Part shown: piece by piece, positions 55,621 through 64,000 of the stretch
How the letters are laid out: each line of letters opens with the position of its first letter
Numbering within the stretch: the first letter of the stretch is position 1
Origin: Pseudobdellovibrionaceae bacterium
GTDB taxonomy: Bacteria > Bdellovibrionota > Bdellovibrionia > Bdellovibrionales > Bdellovibrionaceae
Assembly (NCBI GenBank): GCA_030158485.1
Contig: JAOASS010000023.1
Location: forward strand, 1 to 64,000
Direction of reading: 5' to 3'
Length of the DNA stretch: 64,000 bases
Program-made: the position numbers and the translations under genes
Notes under the pieces: generated by a model
What the model saw: only the letters and a program-made list of their open reading frames with translations
Databases searched by the model: none
Told to the model about the DNA's origin: nothing

Positions 55621-56606
55621 AAGTTGTCGTCACTGGAGCCAATGGATTCTTGGGAAGTTGGCTGACAAAAGATCTCGTTGGGCGGGGATATGATGTCACT
55701 ATTGTTGCGCGACCCACCAGTGACTTGTCTGATTTAAATAATCTTTCTTATAAAACTTCATTTGGCGACGTCACGGATTTAAGTTCCTTAGAAAAAGCTT
55801 TTCACGGCGCACAAGGTATTTTTCACTTAGCCGGCGTTGTTGCCTACCGCCGTGAAGATCGCCCACTCATGGAAAAAGTAAATGTCCATGGCACAGAAAA
55901 CGTCATCAAAGCAGCTGAAAAAATGAAAGTCCCCAAACTTTTGCATCTTTCTTCTGTCGTAACAATCGGAGCCTCAAAATCACCTGATAAAATCCTCAAT
56001 GAAAACTCTCCTTATACGATTTCTGATCTTAACTTGGGTTACTTTGAAACAAAACGGAAAGCCGAAATCTTAGTTCAAGAAGCTTCTACAAAAGGTTCTT
56101 TTGATGCCCTGATCGTTAACCCGAGCACCATCTACGGTGCAGGCGATGCTAAAAAAGGAAGCCGCTCAATTCAAGTTAAAGTGGCTCGACACAAATTTCC
56201 ATTTTACTCAGTTGGCGGAGCTAGTATCGTCGGCGTGGAAGATGTCATTGATGGCATTATGAAAGCTTGGGATAAAGGTCGACCCGGCGAAAGATACATC
56301 TTATCAAATGAAAATTGGACAGTACGCCAATTATTCACAGCTATTGCAAAAGAAGCTGGAGTTGAACCTCCTCGGCTGATGCTACCGTCATCTGCATTAC
56401 ACTCTATCGCTTTTATTGGAGACTCGCTGAAAGTTTTTGGATTAAAAGGTCCCATTACAAAAGAAGTTGCATGGACTTCCACTTTGTATCACTGGTTTGA
56501 CAATTCGAAAGCTCGCCGTGAATTGGGGTTTAATCCCAAACCAGCAATCGAAGCAATTCATAAAAGTGTTCAATGGATGAAAGAAAACGGTCTTCTTAAA
56601 AAATGA
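55617..56606 (+). CDS. NAD-dependent epimerase/dehydratase (extended SDR)
   Basis: A 329-aa SDR protein: Rossmann motif VVVTGANGFLGSWL, LAGVV, active-site-like YFETKRKAE with Ser at LLHLSSVV, and GVEDVIDGI. Resembles dihydroflavonol reductase/hopanoid-associated sugar epimerase (HpnA) types; the substrate is unknown. 4-bp overlaps on both sides place it in a lipid/cell-wall operon. Confidence 0.9.
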   Translation: MKVVVTGANGFLGSWLTKDLVGRGYDVTIVARPTSDLSDLNNLSYKTSFGDVTDLSSLEKAFHGAQGIFHLAGVVAYRREDRPLMEKVNVHGTENVIKAAEKMKVPKLLHLSSVVTIGASKSPDKILNENSPYTISDLNLGYFETKRKAEILVQEASTKGSFDALIVNPSTIYGAGDAKKGSRSIQVKVARHKFPFYSVGGASIVGVEDVIDGIMKAWDKGRPGERYILSNENWTVRQLFTAIAKEAGVEPPRLMLPSSALHSIAFIGDSLKVFGLKGPITKEVAWTSTLYHWFDNSKARRELGFNPKPAIEAIHKSVQWMKENGLLKK

Positions 56607-57427
56607 AAAAATTTTTGTTTTTTTCTACTCTTTTCATTTTCATATTTATACCAGGACTGATTGTGACCGCTATTTGGATCAAGATTCCAAGCGAGAGTGA
56701 TATAAAAGGATGCCTGATTACAAAAATGTATCAAGTTGATCTTTGCCCTAAAAATAATCAGTATGTGCCCTTAAAAAAAATTTCTTCTTATCTTGTGAAA
56801 ACTATTATTCTGACAGAAGACTCTTCATTTTATGATCATAAGGGTTTTGATTGGGTATCAATTAAAAAAAATTACGAAGAAAATGCCAAAGCAGGATTTT
56901 ACAAACGTGGTGGGTCCACTATCACCCAGCAACTCGCTAAAAATATGTTTCTAACACCCGAAAAAAGTATTGTCCGAAAAGGTTTAGAAGCCTTAATTAC
57001 TTTAAAAATTGAAAAGACCCTTAAAAAAAGGGAAATTCTTGAGCGCTATTTAAATGTTATCGAATTCGGAAAAAATATTTATGGCATTAAAGCGGCAGCT
57101 CTTCATTATTTCCAAAAATCACCTCTTGAGTTGGATATCGTTGAATCTGCATTTTTAGCCATGCTGCTACCTAATCCTAAAAAATATGCAGCTTCTTACT
57201 ACAAAAAGGAACTGACCCCTTTTGCTACTAAAAGAATTAATCAAATAGTGAAGGATATGTACCAATACAATTTGATCAATGATGAAGAATACAACAATTC
57301 CCTTTTAAAACTTGAAACATTTTTTAGACCCGCAAAACCGATTGATGGTGAAGAGTTTTTAAATGATGATGAAATGACTTTGGAAAATCTAGAAAATTTT
57401 GCCGAAGAAGAAGAACTTTCTAACTAA
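56603..57427 (+). CDS. monofunctional peptidoglycan glycosyltransferase
   Basis: 274 aa with an N-terminal membrane anchor (FLFFSTLFIFIFIPGLIVTAIW) and a GT51 domain: ILTEDSSFYDHKGFDW (catalytic Glu), RGGSTITQQLAKNMFL, LTLKIEKTLKKREILERYLNVIEFGKNIYGIKAAALHYF, LAMLLPNPKKY. No transpeptidase domain, thus MtgA type. Polymerises lipid II glycan strands. A Glu-rich C-terminal tail follows. Overlaps the convergent permease gene by 8 bp. Confidence 0.92.
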   Translation: MKKFLFFSTLFIFIFIPGLIVTAIWIKIPSESDIKGCLITKMYQVDLCPKNNQYVPLKKISSYLVKTIILTEDSSFYDHKGFDWVSIKKNYEENAKAGFYKRGGSTITQQLAKNMFLTPEKSIVRKGLEALITLKIEKTLKKREILERYLNVIEFGKNIYGIKAAALHYFQKSPLELDIVESAFLAMLLPNPKKYAASYYKKELTPFATKRINQIVKDMYQYNLINDEEYNNSLLKLETFFRPAKPIDGEEFLNDDEMTLENLENFAEEEELSN

Positions 57428-58175
57428 TCAATTTCTTTTTAAGGCGAAAAATAGCAAATCTCAATAAAATGCCTGCGAATAAAATGAGATACAAAATCTG
57501 AAACAAATAAATGACTTTTGCTTGGCCCGTCATAAAACCTCGAACTATATCTACAGCATGTGCTAAAGGAAAAGCGTAGGCCACTATTTTTAAAACGATA
57601 TACAAAGAATCAATCGGAAAATAAGTCCCTGAAATTAAAGTCATCGGAATCAGAATCCCGGATGAAGAGAAAATAAATGAATCGTAATTTTTTGCGTAGG
57701 AAGTAAAAATCATACCCACACAAGCAAATATAAAAGCTAAAATAAAAACAACAACTAAAGCCGGAATAAAAAGCCAAGTCTTAACAAGGCCAAAAATAGT
57801 GGAAATAATCAAGACGCCCAATGATCCAATAAAACCTTTGGTTGCGCCCCATAAAATTTCACCTACGATAATATCTTTAGGCCCCAACGGCGTTAAAAGC
57901 CAAGATGAATACAATTTCTGATGGGTTAACTTTGTATAATTTGTGTAAGTTGATTCGAAATAAGAAACCAGTAAAGCTGTCGTACAAAGCAAACCTGGGA
58001 AAAAGAAGTCAACATAAGCAATGCCATCGACGTTATTTATAAATGATCCAACCCCGTAACCAAATGCACCTAAGTACATCAAAGGTTCTAAAATTGTCCA
58101 AAAAGCCGTTACTAACCAAGTTTTACGGAAATAATAAAAATTTCGATTCCAAACTTTTTGATATCCGTGTTTCAT
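57420..58175 (-). CDS. ABC-2 type transporter permease
   Basis: A 251-aa membrane protein with six helices and the ABC-2/NodJ pattern (RNFYYFRKTWLVTAFWTILEPLMYLGAFGYGVG; LMTLISGTYFPIDSLYIVLKIVAYAFPLAHAVDIVRGFM). Works with the ATPase just upstream (4-bp overlap) as an exporter of a drug, polysaccharide or lipid; substrate unknown. Confidence 0.9.
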   Translation of the reverse strand: MKHGYQKVWNRNFYYFRKTWLVTAFWTILEPLMYLGAFGYGVGSFINNVDGIAYVDFFFPGLLCTTALLVSYFESTYTNYTKLTHQKLYSSWLLTPLGPKDIIVGEILWGATKGFIGSLGVLIISTIFGLVKTWLFIPALVVVFILAFIFACVGMIFTSYAKNYDSFIFSSSGILIPMTLISGTYFPIDSLYIVLKIVAYAFPLAHAVDIVRGFMTGQAKVIYLFQILYLILFAGILLRFAIFRLKKKLIS

Positions 58176-59101
58176 TGGTGATCCCGAAGCTGGACGCCAG
58201 AAAGCCTTAAGAAAACATCGTTTAAACTGGGGCGACGTATCACGACCCGATCACTTGAAAAATGCTGAATTACTTCTTTTGCCAACTGATGTTCTTTTAA
58301 AAAAACATGAATGGTCTGGTGATAAACTTGATAGTCAAAATTTTGAGATTTTACTTTTTCTACGTAGTAATTCAAATCTTTTGCCGAACAATCAAATTCG
58401 ATCACTTCATAACCAATCATTTCTCGAATCATATCAGATGGCTTACCGAGAGCTAAAATTTTACCATGGTCCACGATAGCAACCCGGTCACATAAATACT
58501 CTGCTTCTTCCATATAGTGAGTAGTTAAAATTAAAGTTGATTTTTGCTGTTTCAAAGATTTAAAAAAATCCCATATCCATTGTCGCGCCTGAGGATCAAG
58601 TCCTGTCGTCGGTTCATCTAAAAAAAGAATATCAGGTTCATTAATAAGGCCTCTTGCTATAGCAAGTCGCCTTTTCAGACCACCACTCAGGGTTTCAACG
58701 GCACGATCTGTTCGGTCTTCCATTTTAATCAATCGAAGTAAAAAGTCAGCTCGATCAGAGATTGTTTTCTTATCAAGATTATAAAAGCTTCCGTAAATAA
58801 GTAAGTTTTCAATAACTGATAAATCCGTATCTAGCCCATCTTCTTGTGGCACCACACCAACCCGAGATTTAATTTCGGACATATATTGTTTCACGTTGAG
58901 ACCTAAAATGAAGACTTCGCCACTGGTAATTTGAGAAGAGCCATACATGACTCGCATGAGTGTTGACTTCCCGGCCCCGTTCGGACCGAGAATTCCAAAA
59001 CATTCACCTTTTGCAATTTCTAAACTAATATTGTCTATGGCCGAAAAATCGCCATACTTCTTCACCATGTTCTTAATATGAACAACGGTGCTTGCTCCCA
59101 T
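58172..59101 (-). CDS. ABC transporter ATPase (NodI/CcmA type)
   Basis: 309 aa with Walker A GPNGAGKSTL, signature LSGGLKRRLAIARG, Walker B ILFLDEPTTGLDP and H-loop LTTHYMEEAEYLCD; the C-terminal ~75 residues are the usual DUF4162-like extension. Starts immediately after bipA without a gap, so cotranscription with bipA is likely. Confidence 0.93.
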   Translation of the reverse strand: MGASTVVHIKNMVKKYGDFSAIDNISLEIAKGECFGILGPNGAGKSTLMRVMYGSSQITSGEVFILGLNVKQYMSEIKSRVGVVPQEDGLDTDLSVIENLLIYGSFYNLDKKTISDRADFLLRLIKMEDRTDRAVETLSGGLKRRLAIARGLINEPDILFLDEPTTGLDPQARQWIWDFFKSLKQQKSTLILTTHYMEEAEYLCDRVAIVDHGKILALGKPSDMIREMIGYEVIEFDCSAKDLNYYVEKVKSQNFDYQVYHQTIHVFLKEHQLAKEVIQHFSSDRVVIRRPSLNDVFLRLSGVQLRDHQ

Positions 59102-60922
59102 TTAGTCAGAATCCCGAGAAGAGGTTTTTCTCTTATGTGGGTCTAACTCTTTACAACGCAAACGAATTGTTTTTGGAGTAACTTCAATGAGTTCGTCGTC
59201 TTTGATCCATTCCATAGCTTTTTCAAGACTCATCGGCTTAACAGGGACAAGACGAATCGCTTCGTCACTTCCAGAAGCACGGACATTCGTTAATTTCTTT
59301 TCACGAGTCACATTAACTTCTAAGTTATTATCCTTTGCATGTTCACCAATGATCATACCGTCATACACATCTTGTCCATGGGCTACAAACATGATTCCAC
59401 GTTCTTGTAAGTTCCAAATAGCGTAAGCCGTTGCCATACCTTTACGGTCAGAAATCATTGAACCATTGATACGACTTGAAATTTCTCCACGGAAATCATC
59501 CCAACCATCGAACTGAGTATTCAATAGACCCGTACCACGAGTATCCGTTAAGAATTCAGATCTGTAACCAATCAAACCACGAGACGGAATTCTGAATTCA
59601 AGGCGAGTTCGACCCGTTCCTTTTTGAACCATGTTGGTCATAACACCTTTTCTCATACCCAATTTTTCAGTCACTGCACCGACGTAAGCATCTTCGATGT
59701 CGATAACAGCCATTTCCATAGGTTCTAATTTTTTGCCATTTTCTTGTTTAAAAATAACTTGAGGCTTTGAAACAAGAAGCTCGAAACCTTCACGGCGCAT
59801 TTGTTCAATCAAAACCGCTAACTGTAATTCACCACGGCCCACAACTTTAAATGAATCTGTATTTGCCGTTTTTTCAACTCGAATCGCAACGTTATGTAAC
59901 AATTCTTTTTCAAGTCTTTCTAGAATTTTACGAGAAGTAATGTTCTTTCCATCCATCCCAGCGAAAGGACCATTATTAACAGAGAAAAGCATTCCCACAG
60001 TCGGTTCTTCAACAGCAATTCGTGGAAGTGGTTTGGGATCAGTCGCTGATGTAATCGTGTCACCGATCGTGAAGTCTTCAAGACCCGCAACAATCGCGAT
60101 ATCGCCTGCGCCCACTTCTTGAACAGGAACTTGAGAATTTACGTGGTACTGAAATAACGCCGAAACTTTCACTTTTTTCTGAGCATTTTCCTGAATACAC
60201 AAAATTTCGTCGCCCACTTTAATTGAACCCGCGCGGACACGCCCGATAGCAAGTCTGCCCACATAGTCATTGTAACTGATATTAGAAACCATGATTTGAA
60301 GTGGGCTGTTTTCAACTACTTTTGGAGGTGGAACCAATTCAACGATTGCATCGTACAAGACTTGTAAATTATCCGTCTTTACGTTTGGATCAAGAGTCGC
60401 CATACCTTCACGAGCAATTGCATAAACAGTATGGAAATCACATTGTTCTTCATTCGCATCTAGATCGATAAACAAATCAAAAAGTTCGTTATGAACTTCT
60501 TGAATTCGAGCATCCGCACGATCAATCTTGTTAATGCAAACCATGACTTTCAAATTTTGCTCGAGAGCTTTTTTAAGTACGAAGCGTGTCTGAGGCAGTG
60601 GACCTTCTGAAGCATCACATAGAATAATTGCGCCATCTACCATGTTCAAAATACGCTCAACTTCACCACCGAAGTCCGAGTGTCCTGGAGTATCAACAAT
60701 ATTAATTTTATAACCTTTATAGTCAAAAGAAGCATTTTTTGCTGCGATTGTGATTCCGCGTTCTTTTTCAAGATCCATTGAGTCCATTAATCGTTCTGCC
60801 ACTTGTTGGTTATCACGAAATGTTCCCGCTTGTCGGATCAAGTGATCCACAAGTGTTGTTTTACCATGATCGACGTGTGCGATAATGGCAATATTTCGAA
60901 TCATTTTTGGATCAATAGTCAT
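59102..60922 (-). CDS. typA: ribosome-associated GTPase BipA/TypA
   Basis: Translational GTPase acting in 50S assembly and stress growth. 606 aa: G1 [10 protein letters not shown]2 KERGITI, G3 DTPGHSDF, G4 NKID, then EF-G-like domains with [45 protein letters not shown] and the C-terminal [23 protein letters not shown] motif unique to BipA. Confidence 0.97.
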   Translation of the reverse strand: MTIDPKMIRNIAIIAHVDHGKTTLVDHLIRQAGTFRDNQQVAERLMDSMDLEKERGITIAAKNASFDYKGYKINIVDTPGHSDFGGEVERILNMVDGAIILCDASEGPLPQTRFVLKKALEQNLKVMVCINKIDRADARIQEVHNELFDLFIDLDANEEQCDFHTVYAIAREGMATLDPNVKTDNLQVLYDAIVELVPPPKVVENSPLQIMVSNISYNDYVGRLAIGRVRAGSIKVGDEILCIQENAQKKVKVSALFQYHVNSQVPVQEVGAGDIAIVAGLEDFTIGDTITSATDPKPLPRIAVEEPTVGMLFSVNNGPFAGMDGKNITSRKILERLEKELLHNVAIRVEKTANTDSFKVVGRGELQLAVLIEQMRREGFELLVSKPQVIFKQENGKKLEPMEMAVIDIEDAYVGAVTEKLGMRKGVMTNMVQKGTGRTRLEFRIPSRGLIGYRSEFLTDTRGTGLLNTQFDGWDDFRGEISSRINGSMISDRKGMATAYAIWNLQERGIMFVAHGQDVYDGMIIGEHAKDNNLEVNVTREKKLTNVRASGSDEAIRLVPVKPMSLEKAMEWIKDDELIEVTPKTIRLRCKELDPHKRKTSSRDSD

Positions 60923-60999
60923 ACTTTTTCCTTTTCAACTTACCGTCTGAAATTTTTCAGTCCGAATTATTTTTATTCAAATTTAAAATGGCATTTCGC

Positions 61000-62031
61000 T
61001 TAGCCATGTCCACCCATTAGAAAATCTTCTTGGCTTGTATCTTCCTGATCTTGCAACGAAATCCTATCGAAGAATAACAAGGTTTTATCAAGAGTTTCGC
61101 TTAGCTCTTTTGTTTGGAAGATTTCTTTCCTAAATTGTGATGCGCCAGGATACCCTGTTGAATACCAAGCTGCAAACTTCTTCAACTGAATTCCGACAAG
61201 ATGCGGCTCACAATACAGTTCTAAATAGTCAAAAAGTCTTCTGATTATTTCATGAAACTTTCGATCTTTTCGACCTAATTCAGGAAGACCTTTCCAAATT
61301 CTATAGGCATCAAAGAAAATATAAGGATTTTTAAGACATCCTCGACCAATCATAACCCCATCACAACCTGAAGACTGGAGTCTTTGCACTGCCTGACGGG
61401 ATGAGTGGATGTCACCATTTCCTAAGATTGGAATTTTACTTTTAGACTTTACTTCTTTGATGTAATCCCAGTCAGATAAGCCTGAATAGCCCTGAGCACG
61501 AGTTCGACCATGAATAGCGACCCAAGTGATTCCTTCATTATAAGCTAGATTGCAAACGTCTTCAGCATTGCGAGTTCCCGAATCCCAACCCGTTCTAATT
61601 TTGATAGTAACTGGAATTTTCACAGCTTTTACAACTGCTGATAGCATTTTTTGCATTCCAGGAAGATCTTTTAACATGGCAGAACCTGCACCTTTTTTGA
61701 CCACTTTAGGCACGGGACAGCCAAAGTTCAGATCAATAAAATCAGCCCCTTTTTCTTCAGAAACCTGGGCCGCATAAGCAACAGACTCAGGCTCTTCGCC
61801 AAAAAGTTGAATTCCCAGAGGGCGCTGAGTTTCATCAAAGCTCATCAATGAGAAAGTGCGATCAGATTTATATTGAATACCATGGGAACTCACAAGTTCC
61901 GTGACAACAACGCCCGCATCAAGAGCTTTCATAAAAGATCGAAAAGCATGATCGGTAATACCCGCCATCGGCGCCAGTACAAATGGATTTTCTTTAAGCG
62001 CCTGAAGTGGATGGATTCTATTAATTGACAT
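61000..62031 (-). CDS. tRNA-dihydrouridine synthase
   Basis: FMN-dependent reduction of uridine to dihydrouridine in tRNA. 343 aa from ATG 62031 (the TTG at 62049 is less likely). Motifs: PFVLAPMAGITDHAFR, FIDLNFGCPVPKVVKKGAGSAML with catalytic Cys, IPVTIKIRTGWD, WVAIHGRTRAQGYSG, GNGDI and GVMIGRGCLKNPYIF. Best fit DusB by the APMAG and HGRTR context. 77 bases upstream of bipA on the same strand. Confidence 0.93.
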   Translation of the reverse strand: MSINRIHPLQALKENPFVLAPMAGITDHAFRSFMKALDAGVVVTELVSSHGIQYKSDRTFSLMSFDETQRPLGIQLFGEEPESVAYAAQVSEEKGADFIDLNFGCPVPKVVKKGAGSAMLKDLPGMQKMLSAVVKAVKIPVTIKIRTGWDSGTRNAEDVCNLAYNEGITWVAIHGRTRAQGYSGLSDWDYIKEVKSKSKIPILGNGDIHSSRQAVQRLQSSGCDGVMIGRGCLKNPYIFFDAYRIWKGLPELGRKDRKFHEIIRRLFDYLELYCEPHLVGIQLKKFAAWYSTGYPGASQFRKEIFQTKELSETLDKTLLFFDRISLQDQEDTSQEDFLMGGHG

Positions 62032-62240
62032 AAGAATCAATGATTTCAATCACTTATGTTATTTTTGCAAGAAGTTTGTCTCATTCAGAGTGTTTCTTGA
62101 AAATTTGTTTCTACAAAAGTGGCTCATTTATAAGAAAACTCATTTTAAAGACTACTTTTGGAAAGCTTTTTGAGCGGCATATGAGATGCAGTTTGATTCT
62201 GTTGAGATGTGATTTGAGCTCATTAAAGGAAGTTTGCCCC
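62032..62240. other. divergent intergenic region dus / PLD-VTT gene
   Basis: 209 bases, AT-rich, between the two divergent start codons. AAAGGAAG (62225-62232) is the ribosome site of the plus-strand gene. No convincing promoter, operator or repeat seen. Confidence 0.6.
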
Positions 62241-64000
62241 GTGGTACAACCCAACCAGAACAACACTTTCTTCCAACCCAATAAAAACTGTTGGCGGATC
62301 AATCGCGCAAAGCATGTCAGTTTGTTAATTGATTGTGCTAATTTTTACAGAGCCCTTCATCGTGCAATTACAAATGCTCAACACAGCATTTTTATTTTAG
62401 GATGGGAAATCGATAGTCAAACTCGGCTTTTGCGCGGAGAAGAAGAAAAAAAATCAACAATTCCTTCCATTGCTGTCGAATTACTCAATTGGAAAGCCCA
62501 TCAGAATTCTGAAATTAAAATATATTTGTCGAGATGGGATGCTTCTGTTGTATTTATCAAGGACAGAGACCTTCTACCCGAATTTGTGTGGACTTCCAAT
62601 ACACCGGAAAATGTTCATATCTGCTTAGATGGACAAATCCCCATGGGGGGAAGTCAGCACCAAAAAGTTATTTTAATAGACGATGAATTAGTTTTTACAG
62701 GCGGGATGGATATCGCTCGACAGCGCTGGGATGAACGCGAACATCGAATTATTGAACCCGAACGCCAAGATATTTTGGGTCCTTACGGGCCTTATCACGA
62801 TGTCCAAATTATGATGGATGGTCCCATCACTTTAGATTTCGCAGAACTTGTCAGAGAACGTTGGAAAAAAGCTGTTGATTATAACGCCATTCCAATAAGG
62901 CCGATAACAAGTGACAACTTGATCAATCCCGTGCCCTCTTGGCCAAGTCAATTTAAGGCTCGAAGTCTTAATATTGAGTGTTCTATTTCAAGAACAATCC
63001 CACGTCTCGATGAACAAGAACCTGTTCAAGAAATTAGACAAATGTATTTGGACTTAATCGCTCAAGCTCAAAATTTTATTTATATTGAAAATCAATTTCT
63101 AACATCAGAAGAAATTGCACGCGCTTTGAATCAGCGTCTAACAGAACAACCACAACTTAAAGTTTTACTTGTTAGTTCATATGAGCCGCAAGGCGTATTT
63201 GAACGCGAATCATTTTGGGCGGGGCGAATCGACTTTAAGAAAATATTAGAAAAAAATATTTCAACTGAAAGAGTCCGATTAACATATCCATGCATAAAAG
63301 ATGTAAACGGAAATTCATTTTTCAAAAGAATTCATTCAAAAGTTTTGGTTGTTGATGATACGTTTCTAACAATTGCTTCATCGAATCTGAACCATCGATC
63401 CCTGATCTTAGATTCAGAATGTGACATTAGCTTGATGGCCGAATCAGCCGAACAAAAGAAATTTATATCTTCTGTTCGAAATGATTTGATCGCCGAACAC
63501 ACAAGTCATAATTTAAAACAAGTAGCTGAAATATTGGATGGTCAATTTTCATTAGATCAATTGATAAGTGCAGAATGTTTTAACGGCTATGCTCTTTATG
63601 AAGTAGATGATACTCTTTTCACTGATCAAAATTTTAAGTCAGTTCTTAATCGCATAGCCGATCCCGAACAACCTTTGATGTCATACTTTGCAGTTAATTC
63701 GCTTGATAAAGCCGCTATGAAAATGGAGCCCTTTACAAATCCCCGAAAGCATAGACTCATTTTTTTCACGATTCTTATCTTCAGTTTAATTGGAATTTTT
63801 GTTTATCTTAAAAGTCACTTGGAATGGTTTCATCCTGAAAGGATCAAAGTATTTTTAGAATATGCACAAACCTCACGATTTTCTTTACCTCTAGTTTGTC
63901 TTATCTACGTCGTTGGTGGATTTGTTTTATTTCCAGTGACAATTCTTTCTCTTATAACAGCGACAGTTTTCGGCAGTTTACTGGGCCCTCTTTATGGAAT
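62241..64000 (+). CDS. phospholipase D with VTT/DedA-like C-terminus (partial)
   Basis: An open frame runs off the window end (at least 586 aa). Two HKD motifs: HQKVILIDD (His140, Lys142) with FTGGMD, and HSKVLVVDD (His365, Lys367) with ASSNLNHRS. The linker (about 390-500) has no clear motif. Membrane helices start near residue 505 (LIFFTILIFSLIGIFVYL) and continue as LVCLIYVVGGFVLFPVTILSLITATVFGSLLGPLYG, the opening of a VTT/SNARE-associated domain. Likely a phospholipid-modifying enzyme at the membrane. GTG start with AAAGGAAG 8 bases upstream. Missing from a minimum-length ORF list because it lacks a stop in the window. Confidence 0.9.
   Translation, partial: MVQPNQNNTFFQPNKNCWRINRAKHVSLLIDCANFYRALHRAITNAQHSIFILGWEIDSQTRLLRGEEEKKSTIPSIAVELLNWKAHQNSEIKIYLSRWDASVVFIKDRDLLPEFVWTSNTPENVHICLDGQIPMGGSQHQKVILIDDELVFTGGMDIARQRWDEREHRIIEPERQDILGPYGPYHDVQIMMDGPITLDFAELVRERWKKAVDYNAIPIRPITSDNLINPVPSWPSQFKARSLNIECSISRTIPRLDEQEPVQEIRQMYLDLIAQAQNFIYIENQFLTSEEIARALNQRLTEQPQLKVLLVSSYEPQGVFERESFWAGRIDFKKILEKNISTERVRLTYPCIKDVNGNSFFKRIHSKVLVVDDTFLTIASSNLNHRSLILDSECDISLMAESAEQKKFISSVRNDLIAEHTSHNLKQVAEILDGQFSLDQLISAECFNGYALYEVDDTLFTDQNFKSVLNRIADPEQPLMSYFAVNSLDKAAMKMEPFTNPRKHRLIFFTILIFSLIGIFVYLKSHLEWFHPERIKVFLEYAQTSRFSLPLVCLIYVVGGFVLFPVTILSLITATVFGSLLGPLYG

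Overview
The window reads as chromosomal core sequence of a low-GC Gram-negative bacterium. The best guess is Bdellovibrionota (a Bdellovibrio/Pseudobdellovibrio-like predator). The reasons are the gene content (YqeY-dnaG-rpoD block, PrkA-YeaH-SpoVR in a non-sporulator, many small lipoproteins, LpoB pair, Tol system, SUF operon) and the overall composition; taxonomy is inference, since no rRNA is present. Genes are tightly packed, often with 4-bp overlaps. No CRISPR array, complete insertion sequence, prophage or rRNA was seen.

Layout. 1-2.85 kb: compositionally distinct stretch with a recombinase-like fragment, a small membrane protein, a secreted orphan protein and a coupled 53-aa ORF, ending at the 3' end of a CAU tRNA gene. 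2.85-7.6 kb (minus): tRNA, rpoD, dnaG, yqeY, terminator, rpsU. 7.6-8.5 kb (plus): tadA and a cysteine-cluster protein. 8.5-15.8 kb (minus): dienelactone hydrolase; then prkA-yeaH-spoVR-SUI1-MFS with a structured leader ahead of prkA. 15.8-22.8 kb: LolB-like and TPR lipoproteins, a PhaR-like regulator with a structured leader, COG3014-lpoB, a short RadC, a membrane-anchored orphan. 22.8-27.2 kb (minus): mreB followed by an overlapping sigma-like / membrane anti-sigma-like / histidine kinase trio. 27.2-36.6 kb: glpD, an acetyltransferase-like protein, HAD phosphatase, RarD, pepP, a patatin-fold lipoprotein lacking its catalytic residues, tlyA, ispA, xseB, xseA. 36.7-36.9 kb: a 6S RNA gene. 37-42.2 kb: a large repeat-rich secreted protein, a zinc metallopeptidase lipoprotein and two overlapping genes including ExoD. 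42.3-44.1 kb: endonuclease/phosphatase and cardiolipin synthase-like genes. 44.2-49.8 kb (minus): Rrf2 regulator-sufBCDS-nfu. 49.9-55.0 kb (plus): degenerate GDPD-like protein, tolQRAB, a secreted cyclophilin. 55.0-57.4 kb: PAP2 phosphatase, SDR epimerase, peptidoglycan glycosyltransferase. 57.4-62.0 kb (minus): ABC exporter, bipA/typA, dus. 62.2 kb to the end: phospholipase D fused to a VTT/DedA-like membrane domain, cut by the window edge.

The genes form three main themes: information processing (sigma factor, primase, S21, BipA, TadA, Dus, TlyA, XseAB, 6S RNA), envelope building and control (MreB, LpoB, GT51, Tol, lipoproteins, PAP2, PLDs, sigma/anti-sigma/kinase), and stress or redox physiology (PrkA cluster, SUF). 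The least explained items are the 685-aa acidic/basic repeat protein, the sigma-like/anti-sigma-like/kinase trio, the two pseudoenzymes, structured 5' leaders (especially the hairpin covering the ribosome site of the cyclophilin), and several promoters placed so close to start codons that leaderless mRNAs are likely.
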